NCBI GenBank assembly: GCA_965200355.1
Contig: OZ241351.1
Coordinates: forward strand, 1,302,001 to 1,366,000
From: Bin18 sp965200355
GTDB lineage: Bacteria; Desulfobacterota; Binatia; Bin18
Reading direction: 5' to 3'
DNA length: 64,000 nt
Positions 43,609-52,491 of this stretch are shown here, one piece after another. The position numbers and the translations under genes are program-made. The notes below the pieces were generated by a model. It had not been told where the DNA came from and ran no database searches. It saw nothing but the letters and a program-made list of their open reading frames with translations. Each line of letters opens with the position of its first letter. Position 1 is the first letter of the stretch.

Positions 43609-44900
43609 CTGGACGGAAGTCTTTTGCCGTCTTTGATAGTGACAGCCACGTGGTTGAGCCGCGGGCGGTCTGGGAGGAGTATCTGGAGCCAGAGTTCCGC
43701 ACGCTGGGTAAAACGGCCCTGTGGCGCGAGGAAGGCCGGTACGGCTCGTATCTCAAAATTAACGGCAAGATGTTTCGTGACCCCATGAACCCGAACATCC
43801 CGCGTCACGCCATCTGGAAACCGGGCATGACCTGGGAGCAGATCGGCGACCTTGACCCTAACACCCCCCATGCCGCAAACGCCGGCGCGTCTGACCCACA
43901 GGCCAAGCTGGCCGATATGGACGCCATGGGCGTGGATCAGGCTTTTCTCTATCCAACCTGGTTTGCTGAAGGCTTTCAGCTGATTGAGGACCCGGACGTG
44001 GCCGCGGCCCTGGCCCGGGCGTATAACAACTGGCTCACCGATTTCTGTCAGACGGCGCCGACGCGCTTGTATGCCGCGGCTATGCTGCCGCTCCAAAACA
44101 TGGACTTTGCGTTGGAAGAACTGCGGCGGGTAGCCGGGCTGGCGCAGTTTCGGGGCGCGTTCATTCGGCCCATGTTTATTGAGGGGCATTATTTCACCCA
44201 TCCGTACTACGACCCGCTCTGGGCCGAGCTGGAACGCTTAGGCGTGCCGGCGGTGGTGCATCCAACACCGGGGCTCTGGAACCCCGAGTGGACGTCCCAC
44301 GGCCCGTTTATTGAAAAGATCAAAAACCGGCTGAATCAACACACCCTGCTGAGCGAGGTCGGCGGAGGGCCGACGGCCGGTGGCGGGGATGGCCTGGCCA
44401 ATTTTTCCTTTTTTGCTTCCCCGTCGGTCGGCCATCCGCTCTCCCCGATTCTCTCTGGCTGGCTCGATAACCATATGTTTGTGGCTTCCACTCTGATTGG
44501 CTTTACGGTCATGCAGCGCTTTCCCGCTATGAAAGTGGTGGTCGCGCATGGCAAGGCGTCGTGGATGGAAGAGGTGCTAGAAAAAATGGAGGCTTCGACC
44601 AAGACGATTCCACTCCTCAATTACTATCCGGTTCGGACCGACCCCGAAGAACTGTGGGCAGAGGGTCGGGTGATGCTCGGCTTTGACGCCGAAGAGCGCA
44701 TGATTCAGAGACTTCCCCACGTCTTTGCGGAAAAAATTGTCTGGGGCTCGCGCTACCCTCAGCACGATACAACCAGCGCCTGGGAAGCGATTGAGACCCT
44801 GACCCAGGCCGGGGTGGAAGAGCCGCTGCTGGCGCGTATGTTCGGCGGCAACGCCGCAGCCCAGTTCGGTATCCCGCTCACGCGGCATATCGGAACGTGA
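43605..44900 (+). CDS. Amidohydrolase 2-family protein, second of a pair
   Basis: 431-residue paralogue. The DxH motif is in VFDSDSHVVEPRAVW; DPQAKLADMDAMGVDQAFLY and the central VVHPTPGLWNPEW follow; the C-terminal metal Asp is probably in WGSRYPQHDTTS. Overlap with the upstream gene (ATGA) indicates a heteromeric or sequential pair; the substrate is unknown. Its stop is followed by a 12-bp tandem repeat and then the convergent bpt gene. Confidence 0.85.
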   Translation: MTGRKSFAVFDSDSHVVEPRAVWEEYLEPEFRTLGKTALWREEGRYGSYLKINGKMFRDPMNPNIPRHAIWKPGMTWEQIGDLDPNTPHAANAGASDPQAKLADMDAMGVDQAFLYPTWFAEGFQLIEDPDVAAALARAYNNWLTDFCQTAPTRLYAAAMLPLQNMDFALEELRRVAGLAQFRGAFIRPMFIEGHYFTHPYYDPLWAELERLGVPAVVHPTPGLWNPEWTSHGPFIEKIKNRLNQHTLLSEVGGGPTAGGGDGLANFSFFASPSVGHPLSPILSGWLDNHMFVASTLIGFTVMQRFPAMKVVVAHGKASWMEEVLEKMEASTKTIPLLNYYPVRTDPEELWAEGRVMLGFDAEERMIQRLPHVFAEKIVWGSRYPQHDTTSAWEAIETLTQAGVEEPLLARMFGGNAAAQFGIPLTRHIGT

Positions 44901-44908
44901 CCGTCCTT

Positions 44909-44944
44909 TCACGCGGACTGTCACGCGGATTGTCACGCGGATTG
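44909..44944. repeat. 12-bp tandem repeat, three copies
   Basis: TCACGCGGACTG, TCACGCGGATTG, TCACGCGGATTG occupy 44909-44944, between the convergent amidohydrolase and bpt genes. The last copy encodes the final codons and stop of bpt, so the array grew by duplication of the bpt 3' end. Confidence 0.9.
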
Positions 44945-45685
44945 TTGGGGCGTCACCCACTCCGGCTCTTCTTCATCTGGCGGATAGCGCCGGAGAATCT
45001 GATGCGGACGATACTGGGCTTTGTAGGCCATGGAAGTGCTACCCGCCACCCAATAGCCCAGATAGTGATAGCGCAGCCCCTGCTGCTGAGCGTAGGCGGC
45101 TTGGCGTACAATCGAAAAGACTCCGGGCGCGTGGGGCCGCCAGTCCGGTTCATGAAAAAAATAGATGCTCGACAGGGCCTCGTGTGTCACATCCGCCAGA
45201 CCCACCCCAACGAGACGCGCGTGGTCGTAGTACAGGAACTCCCGGGCAAAGCTCCAGTTGCCCAGGAGAAAGCTGCGGAAATACGCGCGTTCATGCGTTG
45301 TCTGGGCGGGCCAGCCACGCCGGGTGTGCATATACGCATGGTAGGCATTAAAGAGCCGGATGTGCTCACGGGTCAGGGTCGGCTTTTGCACCACGACCCG
45401 AATCTCCGCATTGCGCCGCAGCGCGCGTTTCTGACTGCGAGACGGGCGAAAATCGGCCAGCGGCAGACGGAGACTCCGGCACTGGACACACTGGGGACAG
45501 GCCGGACGAAAGAACTCACAGCCAAAGCGCCGCCAGCCGCGCCTGAGGAGTTCATTATACTGTTGGCGTGTCAGGGCGCGGATAATACGGTAGGTCAGCG
45601 CGGCCGTTTCCGTTGGGAGATACAGGCAGCCATAAGACGGCGTGGCAAAGCGCTGGCGTTCGTCAATCCCGCGGGCCCAGTGCAT
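44933..45685 (-). CDS. bpt: Aspartate/glutamate leucyltransferase (Bpt)
   Basis: 250-residue N-end rule transferase that attaches Leu to proteins with N-terminal Asp or Glu so that ClpAP can degrade them. The N-terminal Cys motif CLYLPTETAALTYR leads into the ATE family; the middle has RRFGCEFFRPACPQCVQCRS; and the C-terminal half has SSIYFFHEPDWRPHAPGVFS, LRYHYLGYWVAGSTSMAYKA and QYRPHQILR. The start at 45685 follows GAAGGA; the frame is open far upstream but that part is not family-like. Confidence 0.92.
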   Translation of the reverse strand: MHWARGIDERQRFATPSYGCLYLPTETAALTYRIIRALTRQQYNELLRRGWRRFGCEFFRPACPQCVQCRSLRLPLADFRPSRSQKRALRRNAEIRVVVQKPTLTREHIRLFNAYHAYMHTRRGWPAQTTHERAYFRSFLLGNWSFAREFLYYDHARLVGVGLADVTHEALSSIYFFHEPDWRPHAPGVFSIVRQAAYAQQQGLRYHYLGYWVAGSTSMAYKAQYRPHQILRRYPPDEEEPEWVTPQQSA

Positions 45686-45731
45686 GAGGGACGTCCTTCG
45701 GGTTCGGCCTGCTTGTGAAAATCGAGGCGTT

Positions 45732-46073
45732 TCAACGCTCGAAGCGGGTAAAGCACTCCACCCCGACCATAGCCATGACTTTACATTCAAGGACGCGGGT
45801 CTGGCTGCTGGCCGGAACCTGAATGACATAGGTCTCGCCCCCGGAGCACTCGGCATTCCAATAGGCGGCCTGGTTTTCGTCCGTGCCTTGCAGAAACGAA
45901 CGCGAGACCTCAGCGCAGGTTTTGCCGCTTGTCTGTAAAATGCCGGCCAGCGTGGTGGCCCGCTCGGCCTTAGTCTGGCTGAGCAGGAGTTGGTGGCCTG
46001 CGTTGGCAAAAGCGGCTGCGGCAAGAGCCACGCTGAGCAGGAGGGATATCCAGGCGGTCTTCACTATTTTCAT
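45732..46073 (-). CDS. Small secreted Cys-containing hypothetical protein
   Basis: 113 residues with a Sec signal (TAWISLLLSVALAAAAFA) and a mature domain with four Cys (TCAEVS, NAECSGGETY, LECKVM, VECFTR), probably forming disulfides in the periplasm. No family recognised, although TYVIQVPASSQTRVLEC is a distinctive segment. It lies 46 bases upstream of bpt on the same strand and is divergent from the dienelactone hydrolase. Confidence 0.7.
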   Translation of the reverse strand: MKIVKTAWISLLLSVALAAAAFANAGHQLLLSQTKAERATTLAGILQTSGKTCAEVSRSFLQGTDENQAAYWNAECSGGETYVIQVPASSQTRVLECKVMAMVGVECFTRFER

Positions 46074-46246
46074 GTTACTGACCTCGTTCTTTTCTGCACG
46101 CCCCTAACAGATCATGCCTTCTTCCCTAGCGAAACCGAAGGGCAAAAGCCAGCGAGCGCCAATCAACGCTTGTCGTCTTGTCTGTTCATCCTTGCCGGCC
46201 GGAGAAACACGGGCTAGGCTAGGCCGCGCAAGTGGGGTGAGCAGCT

Positions 46247-47092
46247 ATGAAAAAGAGAAACACAATACTGACCCGACGCGAATTTGTGGTGTCTACCTTG
46301 GCCACGGGCTTTGCGCTTGCCGTGCGGCCGGTTTCGGCCCAGACCATCACCACGGATACCAGTGGTTTGGATACTCAGGAAGTCCAGATACCGCTGGACG
46401 ATATCATGATTCCCGCCTACCAGGCCTGCCCGCAAACCGGCGGGCCTTTTCCGGTTGTGCTGGTTGTCCAGGAAATTTTTGGCGTGCATGAGCATATCAA
46501 GGACGTGTGCCGCCGCCTTGCCAAGCAGGGCTATGTCGCGATTGCATCGGAACTCTACGCCAGGCAGGGCGATGTCTCGCAGATGACGGATATCGGGCAG
46601 ATTATTCGGACCGTAGTTGCCAAGGTCCCGGATGCGCAGGTCATGTCCGACCTGGACGCCATCGTGGCCTGGGTCAAGGCGTCCGGCAGGGGTGATGTGA
46701 CCAGACTCGGCATCACTGGTTTTTGTTGGGGCGGGCGCATTGTGTGGATGTATGCCGCCCACAGCCCACAGGTCAAAGCCGGGGCGGCCTGGTATGGCCG
46801 TCTGGTCGGGCCGGCCTCCGCACTCACCCCAACCCATCCGGTCGATATTACCGCCCAGCTCCACGCGCCGGTCCTCGGTTTGTACGGCGGCGCCGATAGC
46901 GGCATTCCAAACGAAACCGTTGAACAGATGCGCGCCGCGTTGCAAGCAGCAGAAAGCCCGTCAGAGATTATTCTCTATCCCGATACACCCCACGGTTTTC
47001 ACGCGGATTATCGGGCCAGCTATCGTCAGGAGGCGGCCCAAGACGGCTGGCAACGGCTCCTGGCCTGGTTCAAAAGCCACGGTGTGGCGTGA
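46247..47092 (+). CDS. Dienelactone hydrolase-family protein, exported
   Basis: 281-residue alpha/beta hydrolase. The Cys nucleophile is in ITGFCWGGR, Asp in YGGADSGIP and His in TPHGFHADYR, the Cys-Asp-His triad of dienelactone hydrolases (chlorocatechol and aromatic degradation). The N-terminus contains TRREFVVSTLATGFALAVRP, a Tat-like twin-Arg signal, so the enzyme is probably periplasmic. The start at 46247 is 11 bases upstream of the basic n-region. The substrate is not known. Confidence 0.88.
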   Translation: MKKRNTILTRREFVVSTLATGFALAVRPVSAQTITTDTSGLDTQEVQIPLDDIMIPAYQACPQTGGPFPVVLVVQEIFGVHEHIKDVCRRLAKQGYVAIASELYARQGDVSQMTDIGQIIRTVVAKVPDAQVMSDLDAIVAWVKASGRGDVTRLGITGFCWGGRIVWMYAAHSPQVKAGAAWYGRLVGPASALTPTHPVDITAQLHAPVLGLYGGADSGIPNETVEQMRAALQAAESPSEIILYPDTPHGFHADYRASYRQEAAQDGWQRLLAWFKSHGVA

Positions 47093-47132
47093 CGGACCGG
47101 ATACGCCCAAGGAGACGTGGCGGTGTTCAACC

Positions 47133-48356
47133 TTAGTCCAAAGCGTCCGAGATGCGTTGTAGGGCGGTCTCGACATTCTCTCGGCTGTTAAAGGCGCTCA
47201 GGCGCACATAGCCCTCACCGCATTTTCCGAACCCGGCCCCTGGGGTGCAGACCACGCCGGCCTTGTGCAGTAAACGGTCAAAAAACTTCCAAGAGTCCGT
47301 ATTGGTTTGAATCCATACATACGGAGAATGCTCTCCACCCACGCACGCATAGCCCAAGCCTGTAATCGCCTCACGAATCAGGGCAGCATTGCCGAGATAG
47401 TAATTGCTCAGTGCTCGGATTTGTTGCTTACCCTCGGGCGAAAAGGCGGCCTCGGCCGCGCGCTGGACCGGATAGGAGACGCTGTTGAATTTGGTGGACT
47501 GGCGCCGGTCCCAGAGCGCATGGAGTGCGTGAGCGTTACCCTGAGCGTCGTACACCCGGCACTCTCTGGGCACGATAGTGTAGGCGCAGCGCGTGCCGGT
47601 AAAGCCAGCAGTTTTGGACAGGCTCCGAAATTCGACCGCGACCTCTTTAGCGCCGTCGATCTCGTAAATACTCTGCGGCAGGCTGTCGTCTCGGATAAAC
47701 TCGACATAGGCCGCGTCATACAAAATGAGTGCTTGATGCTCCCGCGCATAGTCCACCCAGAGGCGCAACTGGTCTGAGGCGATCATACTGCCCGTGGGGT
47801 TATTGGGAAAACACAGATAAATGAGGTCAACCGCTTCCTGGGGCAGCGCTGGGATATACTGGTTTTCCGCGGTTGACTCCAGATAGACAAGCCCCTCGTA
47901 GCGGCCGTCCTGCCAGGCCGTGGTCCGGCCAGCCATCACATTGGTATCCACATACACCGGGTAAACGGGGTCGGGCACGGCCACCCGCGTGTCCAGGGAA
48001 AAAAGCTCCTGAAAATTGCCGGAGTCACACTTCGCGCCGTCACTCACAAAAACCTCGTCGGGCCTGAGCGTCACCCCGCGCGGCTGAAAATCTCCGGCCA
48101 CAATGGCTGCTTGTAAAAAATCATAGCCCAGCTCCGGGCCATAGCCCCGAAAGGTCGCGTCGTCCGCCATCTCGTCCACGGCGCGATGCAAGGCGGTGAT
48201 ACACGCCTCAGGCAGTGCGCGCGTCACATCGCCAATTCCCAAGCGGATAATGGTTTGGCCCGGATTGTCGGCTTGATAGGCATTGACCCGCTTGGCAATA
48301 TCGGAAAACAGATACGAGGCTTGCAGCTTCAGATAGTGTTCGTTCATGGTAATCAT
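47133..48356 (-). CDS. dapL: LL-diaminopimelate aminotransferase
   Basis: About 407 residues. DapL is a PLP enzyme that converts tetrahydrodipicolinate to LL-diaminopimelate in one step, bypassing DapC/D/E. Landmarks are YLFSDIAKRVNAYQ, RLGIGDVTRALP, CFPNNPTGSM and the PLP-Lys motif RSLSKTAGFTGTRCAY. The start is ambiguous: ATG 48356 has AGGGGG at 9 bases, while ATG 48347 and GTG 48362 lie close. Downstream of an LLM-class gene on the same strand. Confidence 0.93.
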   Translation of the reverse strand: MITMNEHYLKLQASYLFSDIAKRVNAYQADNPGQTIIRLGIGDVTRALPEACITALHRAVDEMADDATFRGYGPELGYDFLQAAIVAGDFQPRGVTLRPDEVFVSDGAKCDSGNFQELFSLDTRVAVPDPVYPVYVDTNVMAGRTTAWQDGRYEGLVYLESTAENQYIPALPQEAVDLIYLCFPNNPTGSMIASDQLRLWVDYAREHQALILYDAAYVEFIRDDSLPQSIYEIDGAKEVAVEFRSLSKTAGFTGTRCAYTIVPRECRVYDAQGNAHALHALWDRRQSTKFNSVSYPVQRAAEAAFSPEGKQQIRALSNYYLGNAALIREAITGLGYACVGGEHSPYVWIQTNTDSWKFFDRLLHKAGVVCTPGAGFGKCGEGYVRLSAFNSRENVETALQRISDALD

Positions 48357-48388
48357 GAGCACCGTCCCCCTGTCTTACCGGCCGGTCC

Positions 48389-49312
48389 TCAGAGCGCCGG
48401 CATAATCTCTTGGGCACACATCTCCAGATGTTCCAGGTCGTCAAAGGCCGGGTTGAGCAAGAGATGTTCCGCCCCGGCCCGGACGATCTCACCGATCTTA
48501 TTACGGCATTCGTCCAGACTGCCCCAAACGGCCACCTTTGAGGCCATATCCGCATTCTCATATCGAATGCCAAACCACTCTCGCAGCCGCCGTTCCGCGC
48601 GCGCCCGGTCGGTATCCACCGCGATATAGACCCGCTTGGAGATGGTAAACGTGGCCGGGTCACGGCCTGCTTCATCCAGAAACTGACGAATCAAGCGCGC
48701 CTGTCTGATAAAATCCGTGCTGGAAGACGACCCCGCGCCCATCCAGCCGTCCCCGTACCGGACGGCGCGCCGCAGCGGCCGTTCCGCGCGCGCGCCAAAC
48801 CAGATAGGCGGATGCGGCTTTTGGAGCGGCTTGGGCTCCATGGCCACATTCTCGAAGTTCCAGAACGTCCCGCTGACCGTGGCCTTGGGCGCGGTCCACA
48901 GCGCCTTGATGGTGTGAATGCCCTCGACAAAACGCCGGGCGCGAAGTTCGCTGGAATAGCCAAAGAGCGTCTCTGGAACATGTCCACCAATGCCCAGCCC
49001 AAAGATGAGCCGGCCCTGACTCATCTGGTCCAGGCTCGACAAACTCTTGGCCAGTTGTACCGGATTGCGCAGCACCGTCAGCAGGACCGAGGTCCCGAGC
49101 CGCGCTTTTGAGGTAATGGCAGCAAGATAGTTGAGGAGGGCCACCGGTTCGAGAATGGCAAAGTCGCTGACAATGGTCTCCTGCACCCACAGGCTGTCAT
49201 AATCCAGGGCTTCGGCGCGTTGGACAAAGTTGCGGATGAAGCCCATATCAACCGGGCCATCAAGAAACACTTGGGGAACAGCAATCCCACACGGAATAGC
49301 ACCTGTCGCCAT
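48389..49312 (-). CDS. LLM-class flavin-dependent oxidoreductase
   Basis: 307-residue luciferase-like monooxygenase, different from the one at 28818-29702. Landmarks are ALDYDSLWVQETIVSDF, LSSLDQMSQGRLIFGLGIGG and PIWFGARAERPLRRAVRYGD. The start follows AAGGAGAGA. It lies in a minus-strand series running from a small membrane protein and symporter through a MetE-like protein to dapL, so it may oxidise the compound imported by the symporter; that link is inference. Confidence 0.87.
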   Translation of the reverse strand: MATGAIPCGIAVPQVFLDGPVDMGFIRNFVQRAEALDYDSLWVQETIVSDFAILEPVALLNYLAAITSKARLGTSVLLTVLRNPVQLAKSLSSLDQMSQGRLIFGLGIGGHVPETLFGYSSELRARRFVEGIHTIKALWTAPKATVSGTFWNFENVAMEPKPLQKPHPPIWFGARAERPLRRAVRYGDGWMGAGSSSSTDFIRQARLIRQFLDEAGRDPATFTISKRVYIAVDTDRARAERRLREWFGIRYENADMASKVAVWGSLDECRNKIGEIVRAGAEHLLLNPAFDDLEHLEMCAQEIMPAL

Positions 49313-49399
49313 GTCGTCTCTCCTTACACGGGCGGTCTGTTGGGTCCTGTGAGCCTTACAGCCTCAATAGACCCTATAGACTGACGAGACTCAATCCCC

Positions 49400-50512
49400 T
49401 TATCTCCCGGCCAGTTCGGCGCGGACAATCTGGGCTCCTCTGACCAGGGCACGCAGTTTATTATAGGCGCAGAAGCGGGGCAGGGCGCGCAGACCGCAGT
49501 CTGTGGTCAGCGTCACCCGCTCCGGCCCAATGAACTGGAGCACTGTGCGGATACGCTCCGCCACCTGCTCCGGGGTCTCGACCTGGAGATTGCGCACATC
49601 AATCACGCCGACCGCGACTTCCTTGTCCGCCGGCAGGTCCTTCAGAATATGGGCGTCTTCCATCTCGCGGACCGCAAAGTCGAGCACATACTGCTCAATC
49701 CCAGTCTCGTGTAAATGGGGCAGGATGGAGCCATAGCCCGCCCCGGACGGAAACAAACCCGGTGAGGCGTTCCCCCAGGCCGCCCCAAAGCAGAAATGCC
49801 AGGCCAGCTTGGCCTCCACCCCGTCAACCGTTTTGTTGATGACATCCACCACCCACTCGAAGTCGTCCGGGTTGCCGCTGAACAGGGGCAGCCACGCCCC
49901 AAGGTCTTCCAGTTGGAGAAATGACGCCCCGCCCGCCACCATGTCCTTCATCTCGGCATTAAAAATAGGCACCAGGGCGTAGGCCAAGTCTTTCTGGGTT
50001 TTGTAGTATTCGAGATGGACGTGATAGGTCAGGTTGAGCGGCCCCGCGCCCACGCTGCACCGCACCGGTTTCTTGGTATTGCGCTGGGCAATATGGTATA
50101 GGTCGGCCAGCCGCAGCGGTCCGCGTCTCACCGCGTCAGTCACGGCAGTCGCCCCCCAGTCGGTCAGCCAGGCCGCGTCATTGGGTGAGGCATTCCCGCC
50201 AGCAACAAAGGGGTGGCGGTGTTTGGTTGGCACAAAGCCGTGAATACGCTCATACCAGTACCAGACAAAAGACCCGATGCAGCCGCCGTAGTCGTCGAAC
50301 CACATCTGACCGTCCGTCAGAATATCCAGCCCGGCCTGCTCCTGGTCTTGCAGGACGGTGCGGACCGCATCTTCAAACGCCTCGGCATGGTTGACGTCCT
50401 TAAACGCCTCCCAGATATCCCGCCCGTGCAACTGATAGGTAAACCAGTGCGGGCGGGGATACGAGCCGACCATAGTTGTGGGCAGGAGCGTATCCCCGCT
50501 GCTATTCAACAT
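49400..50512 (-). CDS. Cobalamin-independent methionine synthase (MetE)-like protein
   Basis: 370-residue UROD/MetE-like TIM-barrel, corresponding to the C-terminal catalytic half of MetE. It starts LPTTMVGSYPRPHWFTYQL. Zinc ligands are suggested by His and Cys in WHFCFGAAWG and Cys in TTDCGLRALPR. Full MetE is about 750 residues, so this is the short stand-alone form, which may transfer methyl groups to or from another thiol. Its start overlaps the end of the upstream symporter gene by 11 bases. Confidence 0.85.
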   Translation of the reverse strand: MLNSSGDTLLPTTMVGSYPRPHWFTYQLHGRDIWEAFKDVNHAEAFEDAVRTVLQDQEQAGLDILTDGQMWFDDYGGCIGSFVWYWYERIHGFVPTKHRHPFVAGGNASPNDAAWLTDWGATAVTDAVRRGPLRLADLYHIAQRNTKKPVRCSVGAGPLNLTYHVHLEYYKTQKDLAYALVPIFNAEMKDMVAGGASFLQLEDLGAWLPLFSGNPDDFEWVVDVINKTVDGVEAKLAWHFCFGAAWGNASPGLFPSGAGYGSILPHLHETGIEQYVLDFAVREMEDAHILKDLPADKEVAVGVIDVRNLQVETPEQVAERIRTVLQFIGPERVTLTTDCGLRALPRFCAYNKLRALVRGAQIVRAELAGR

Positions 50513-52484
50513 GGCCGCCCCCTCCTTTTGGGGTCTTTGGGTCGGTTGGGTGGCTCAGGCCGGACTCCACGGGCTCTATCAGCGCCCGTCCTTTTTCTGA
50601 GAGCGTCAGCACTCGCTGCCACACGCCCTGTCCGCGAATATAGCCGAGTTGGTCAAGGCGGTTGACGATGACGCTGAGCGGGGAAGCGTCCAGGCCGGTG
50701 GCCGCACTGAGGTCGCGCAGGCTTTTGTTGCCCTCTGCAAGCTGCTCCAACAGGGCGCGGCTGTCCGCGTCCAGGCCGGCAAAACCGCTCAAGCCCGCCG
50801 GCGCGTGGGGCAGGCCGGCAAGCGTGCGATCTCCCGCCAGCGTCAGGCCAAATGTGAAATAATCGAGCCCGCTCCGGCCCCAGCGCTGAACCAGCCCGGC
50901 CTGTTCGAGTTGCGTGATGAGCCGGTGGCACTCGGCCGCATTGAGCAGGGTGAAATCGCTCAGCTCCACCATTGTCGTATAGCCGGTCCGAATCAGGACC
51001 AGCAGCCGTTCCTGTTCTGGAACGAGCCGCACGGGTTTTGACTCGTCCCGGCGCGTACCGTCCGGTTGCGTCAGCCAGGACAGACCCAGCACGGTCGGGA
51101 AGGTAATGAGGGAGCCCACCACCACCGTGTGCATAGCGCCGAGTGGGACGCCCATGAACTTCAGGACTTCGTAGACGAGCATGGCGACCGTCCCAATAAG
51201 CGTCCCCCAAAACGCCCCCGTTTCTGTAATAAAAGCCCAGCGATGTCCCAGCACAAAGACACAGGCCGCGGGGCCGAGCATGGCACAACTCACCGCCAGC
51301 AGATAATACGGCCCACCCGGATAAAAACTCAGCAGCCAGATGGCAAAACCGGTCAGCAGGGTGAGCAGACGGCTCATCCGCAAGACCACTTCCGGGGAGG
51401 CCGTGGGCCGGATAAAGCGCTGATAGATATCGCGCGCGAGCGAGGAGGTAATGCCCATATGGGCGTTGCTCGTGGTCGAGATCGTCGCGGCCAGGGCGGC
51501 GACGAGGCCCACCAGGGCCATAGCCGAGGGAAAGTCCCGCATGAGCAAGCCATAGGCACTCATGGGGTTGGCCGGATTGTCCGGGTCCAGAAAAGCCGCG
51601 CTGTGGACACTGCCGGCATACAGACCGAGCACCCCCATAGAACCGTGGATCACCAGGACGAGCAGGCCACCAATAATGAACTGCCAGCGGGCAATCGGTT
51701 CGGTCCGCGCCGCCGCGGCGCGCAGCCAATAGTAGTTGCCGCCCCACTGAATAAAAAAGCCGACGACGAGTGAAACCGTCAGCACACTGGGATAGCTGAC
51801 CTGAAACCACGGAAAAGAGCCGAGTACCCCGGCTGAGAGGGGCGTGGCGGTCACGAAACTCGTCTCGATCAGCTCCCAGCCGCCATAGCTGATTAAACAG
51901 TAGACGGCCAGGGCGGGGAGGAAGAGGAAGCCTAACACCACCTGTACGACGTCGGTCAGGGTCAGCGCCCACATGCCACCCAGAAAAATAAATATCAGGT
52001 GGCCGCCCAGGACAATGGTAATCATGAGCCACAACGGCGCACCCAGAAACCCCTGCATAATGAGCGCCATGGCCACCACATTCATGGCGACCACGCCGGT
52101 GACGCCGAGCAGGGTGGCAATGCTGACGACGACCCGGGTGCGCGTGTCAAAGCGCATCTCCAGCCACTCGGGAATGGTGTACGCGCCACACCGCCGGATA
52201 TACGGGCCGGCAAAGACGCCATACGCAATATAGCCAATGACCAGGGGCAGGCTGCCGCCCAATATCCAGCCCAGAAAACCGTACTGTATGGTCAGGCCGG
52301 GCACGATGCTGGTCATACTGCCGGCAAACGCAATGCCACAAATACTGGCAATCCCCGGAATCAGGCTGACCTGCCGGCCGGCCAGCAAAAAGTCACCGTC
52401 GGTGCGCACCCAGCGTTTGGCGTACCAGCCAAGCGCCCAGAGCAGGACAATGAGGGCCAGAACGGAGGCGATGAAGATCGGCAT
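50502..52484 (-). CDS. Sodium:solute symporter fused to winged-helix domains
   Basis: 660 residues. Residues about 1-470 are an SSS-family transporter with roughly 13 helices (SLIPGIASICGIAFAGSMTS and FIQWGGNYYWLRAAAARTEP are family segments). Residues about 490-660 hold two MarR-like winged helices: TGYTTMVELSDFTLLNAAEC followed by HRLITQLEQAGLVQRW, then KSLRDLSAATGLDASPLSVI followed by VNRLDQLGYIRGQG. A transporter covalently joined to a DNA-binding-like module suggests a membrane-bound one-component regulator. The frame is uninterrupted across the join. Confidence 0.85.
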   Translation of the reverse strand: MPIFIASVLALIVLLWALGWYAKRWVRTDGDFLLAGRQVSLIPGIASICGIAFAGSMTSIVPGLTIQYGFLGWILGGSLPLVIGYIAYGVFAGPYIRRCGAYTIPEWLEMRFDTRTRVVVSIATLLGVTGVVAMNVVAMALIMQGFLGAPLWLMITIVLGGHLIFIFLGGMWALTLTDVVQVVLGFLFLPALAVYCLISYGGWELIETSFVTATPLSAGVLGSFPWFQVSYPSVLTVSLVVGFFIQWGGNYYWLRAAAARTEPIARWQFIIGGLLVLVIHGSMGVLGLYAGSVHSAAFLDPDNPANPMSAYGLLMRDFPSAMALVGLVAALAATISTTSNAHMGITSSLARDIYQRFIRPTASPEVVLRMSRLLTLLTGFAIWLLSFYPGGPYYLLAVSCAMLGPAACVFVLGHRWAFITETGAFWGTLIGTVAMLVYEVLKFMGVPLGAMHTVVVGSLITFPTVLGLSWLTQPDGTRRDESKPVRLVPEQERLLVLIRTGYTTMVELSDFTLLNAAECHRLITQLEQAGLVQRWGRSGLDYFTFGLTLAGDRTLAGLPHAPAGLSGFAGLDADSRALLEQLAEGNKSLRDLSAATGLDASPLSVIVNRLDQLGYIRGQGVWQRVLTLSEKGRALIEPVESGLSHPTDPKTPKGGGGHVE

Positions 52485-52491
52485 GGCGCGG

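Noticed and set aside
50653..52032. 459-residue minus-strand frame inside the symporter gene
   Set aside because: Shifted frame of the symporter gene; rich in Gly, Arg, Pro and Ala, as expected for a shadow.
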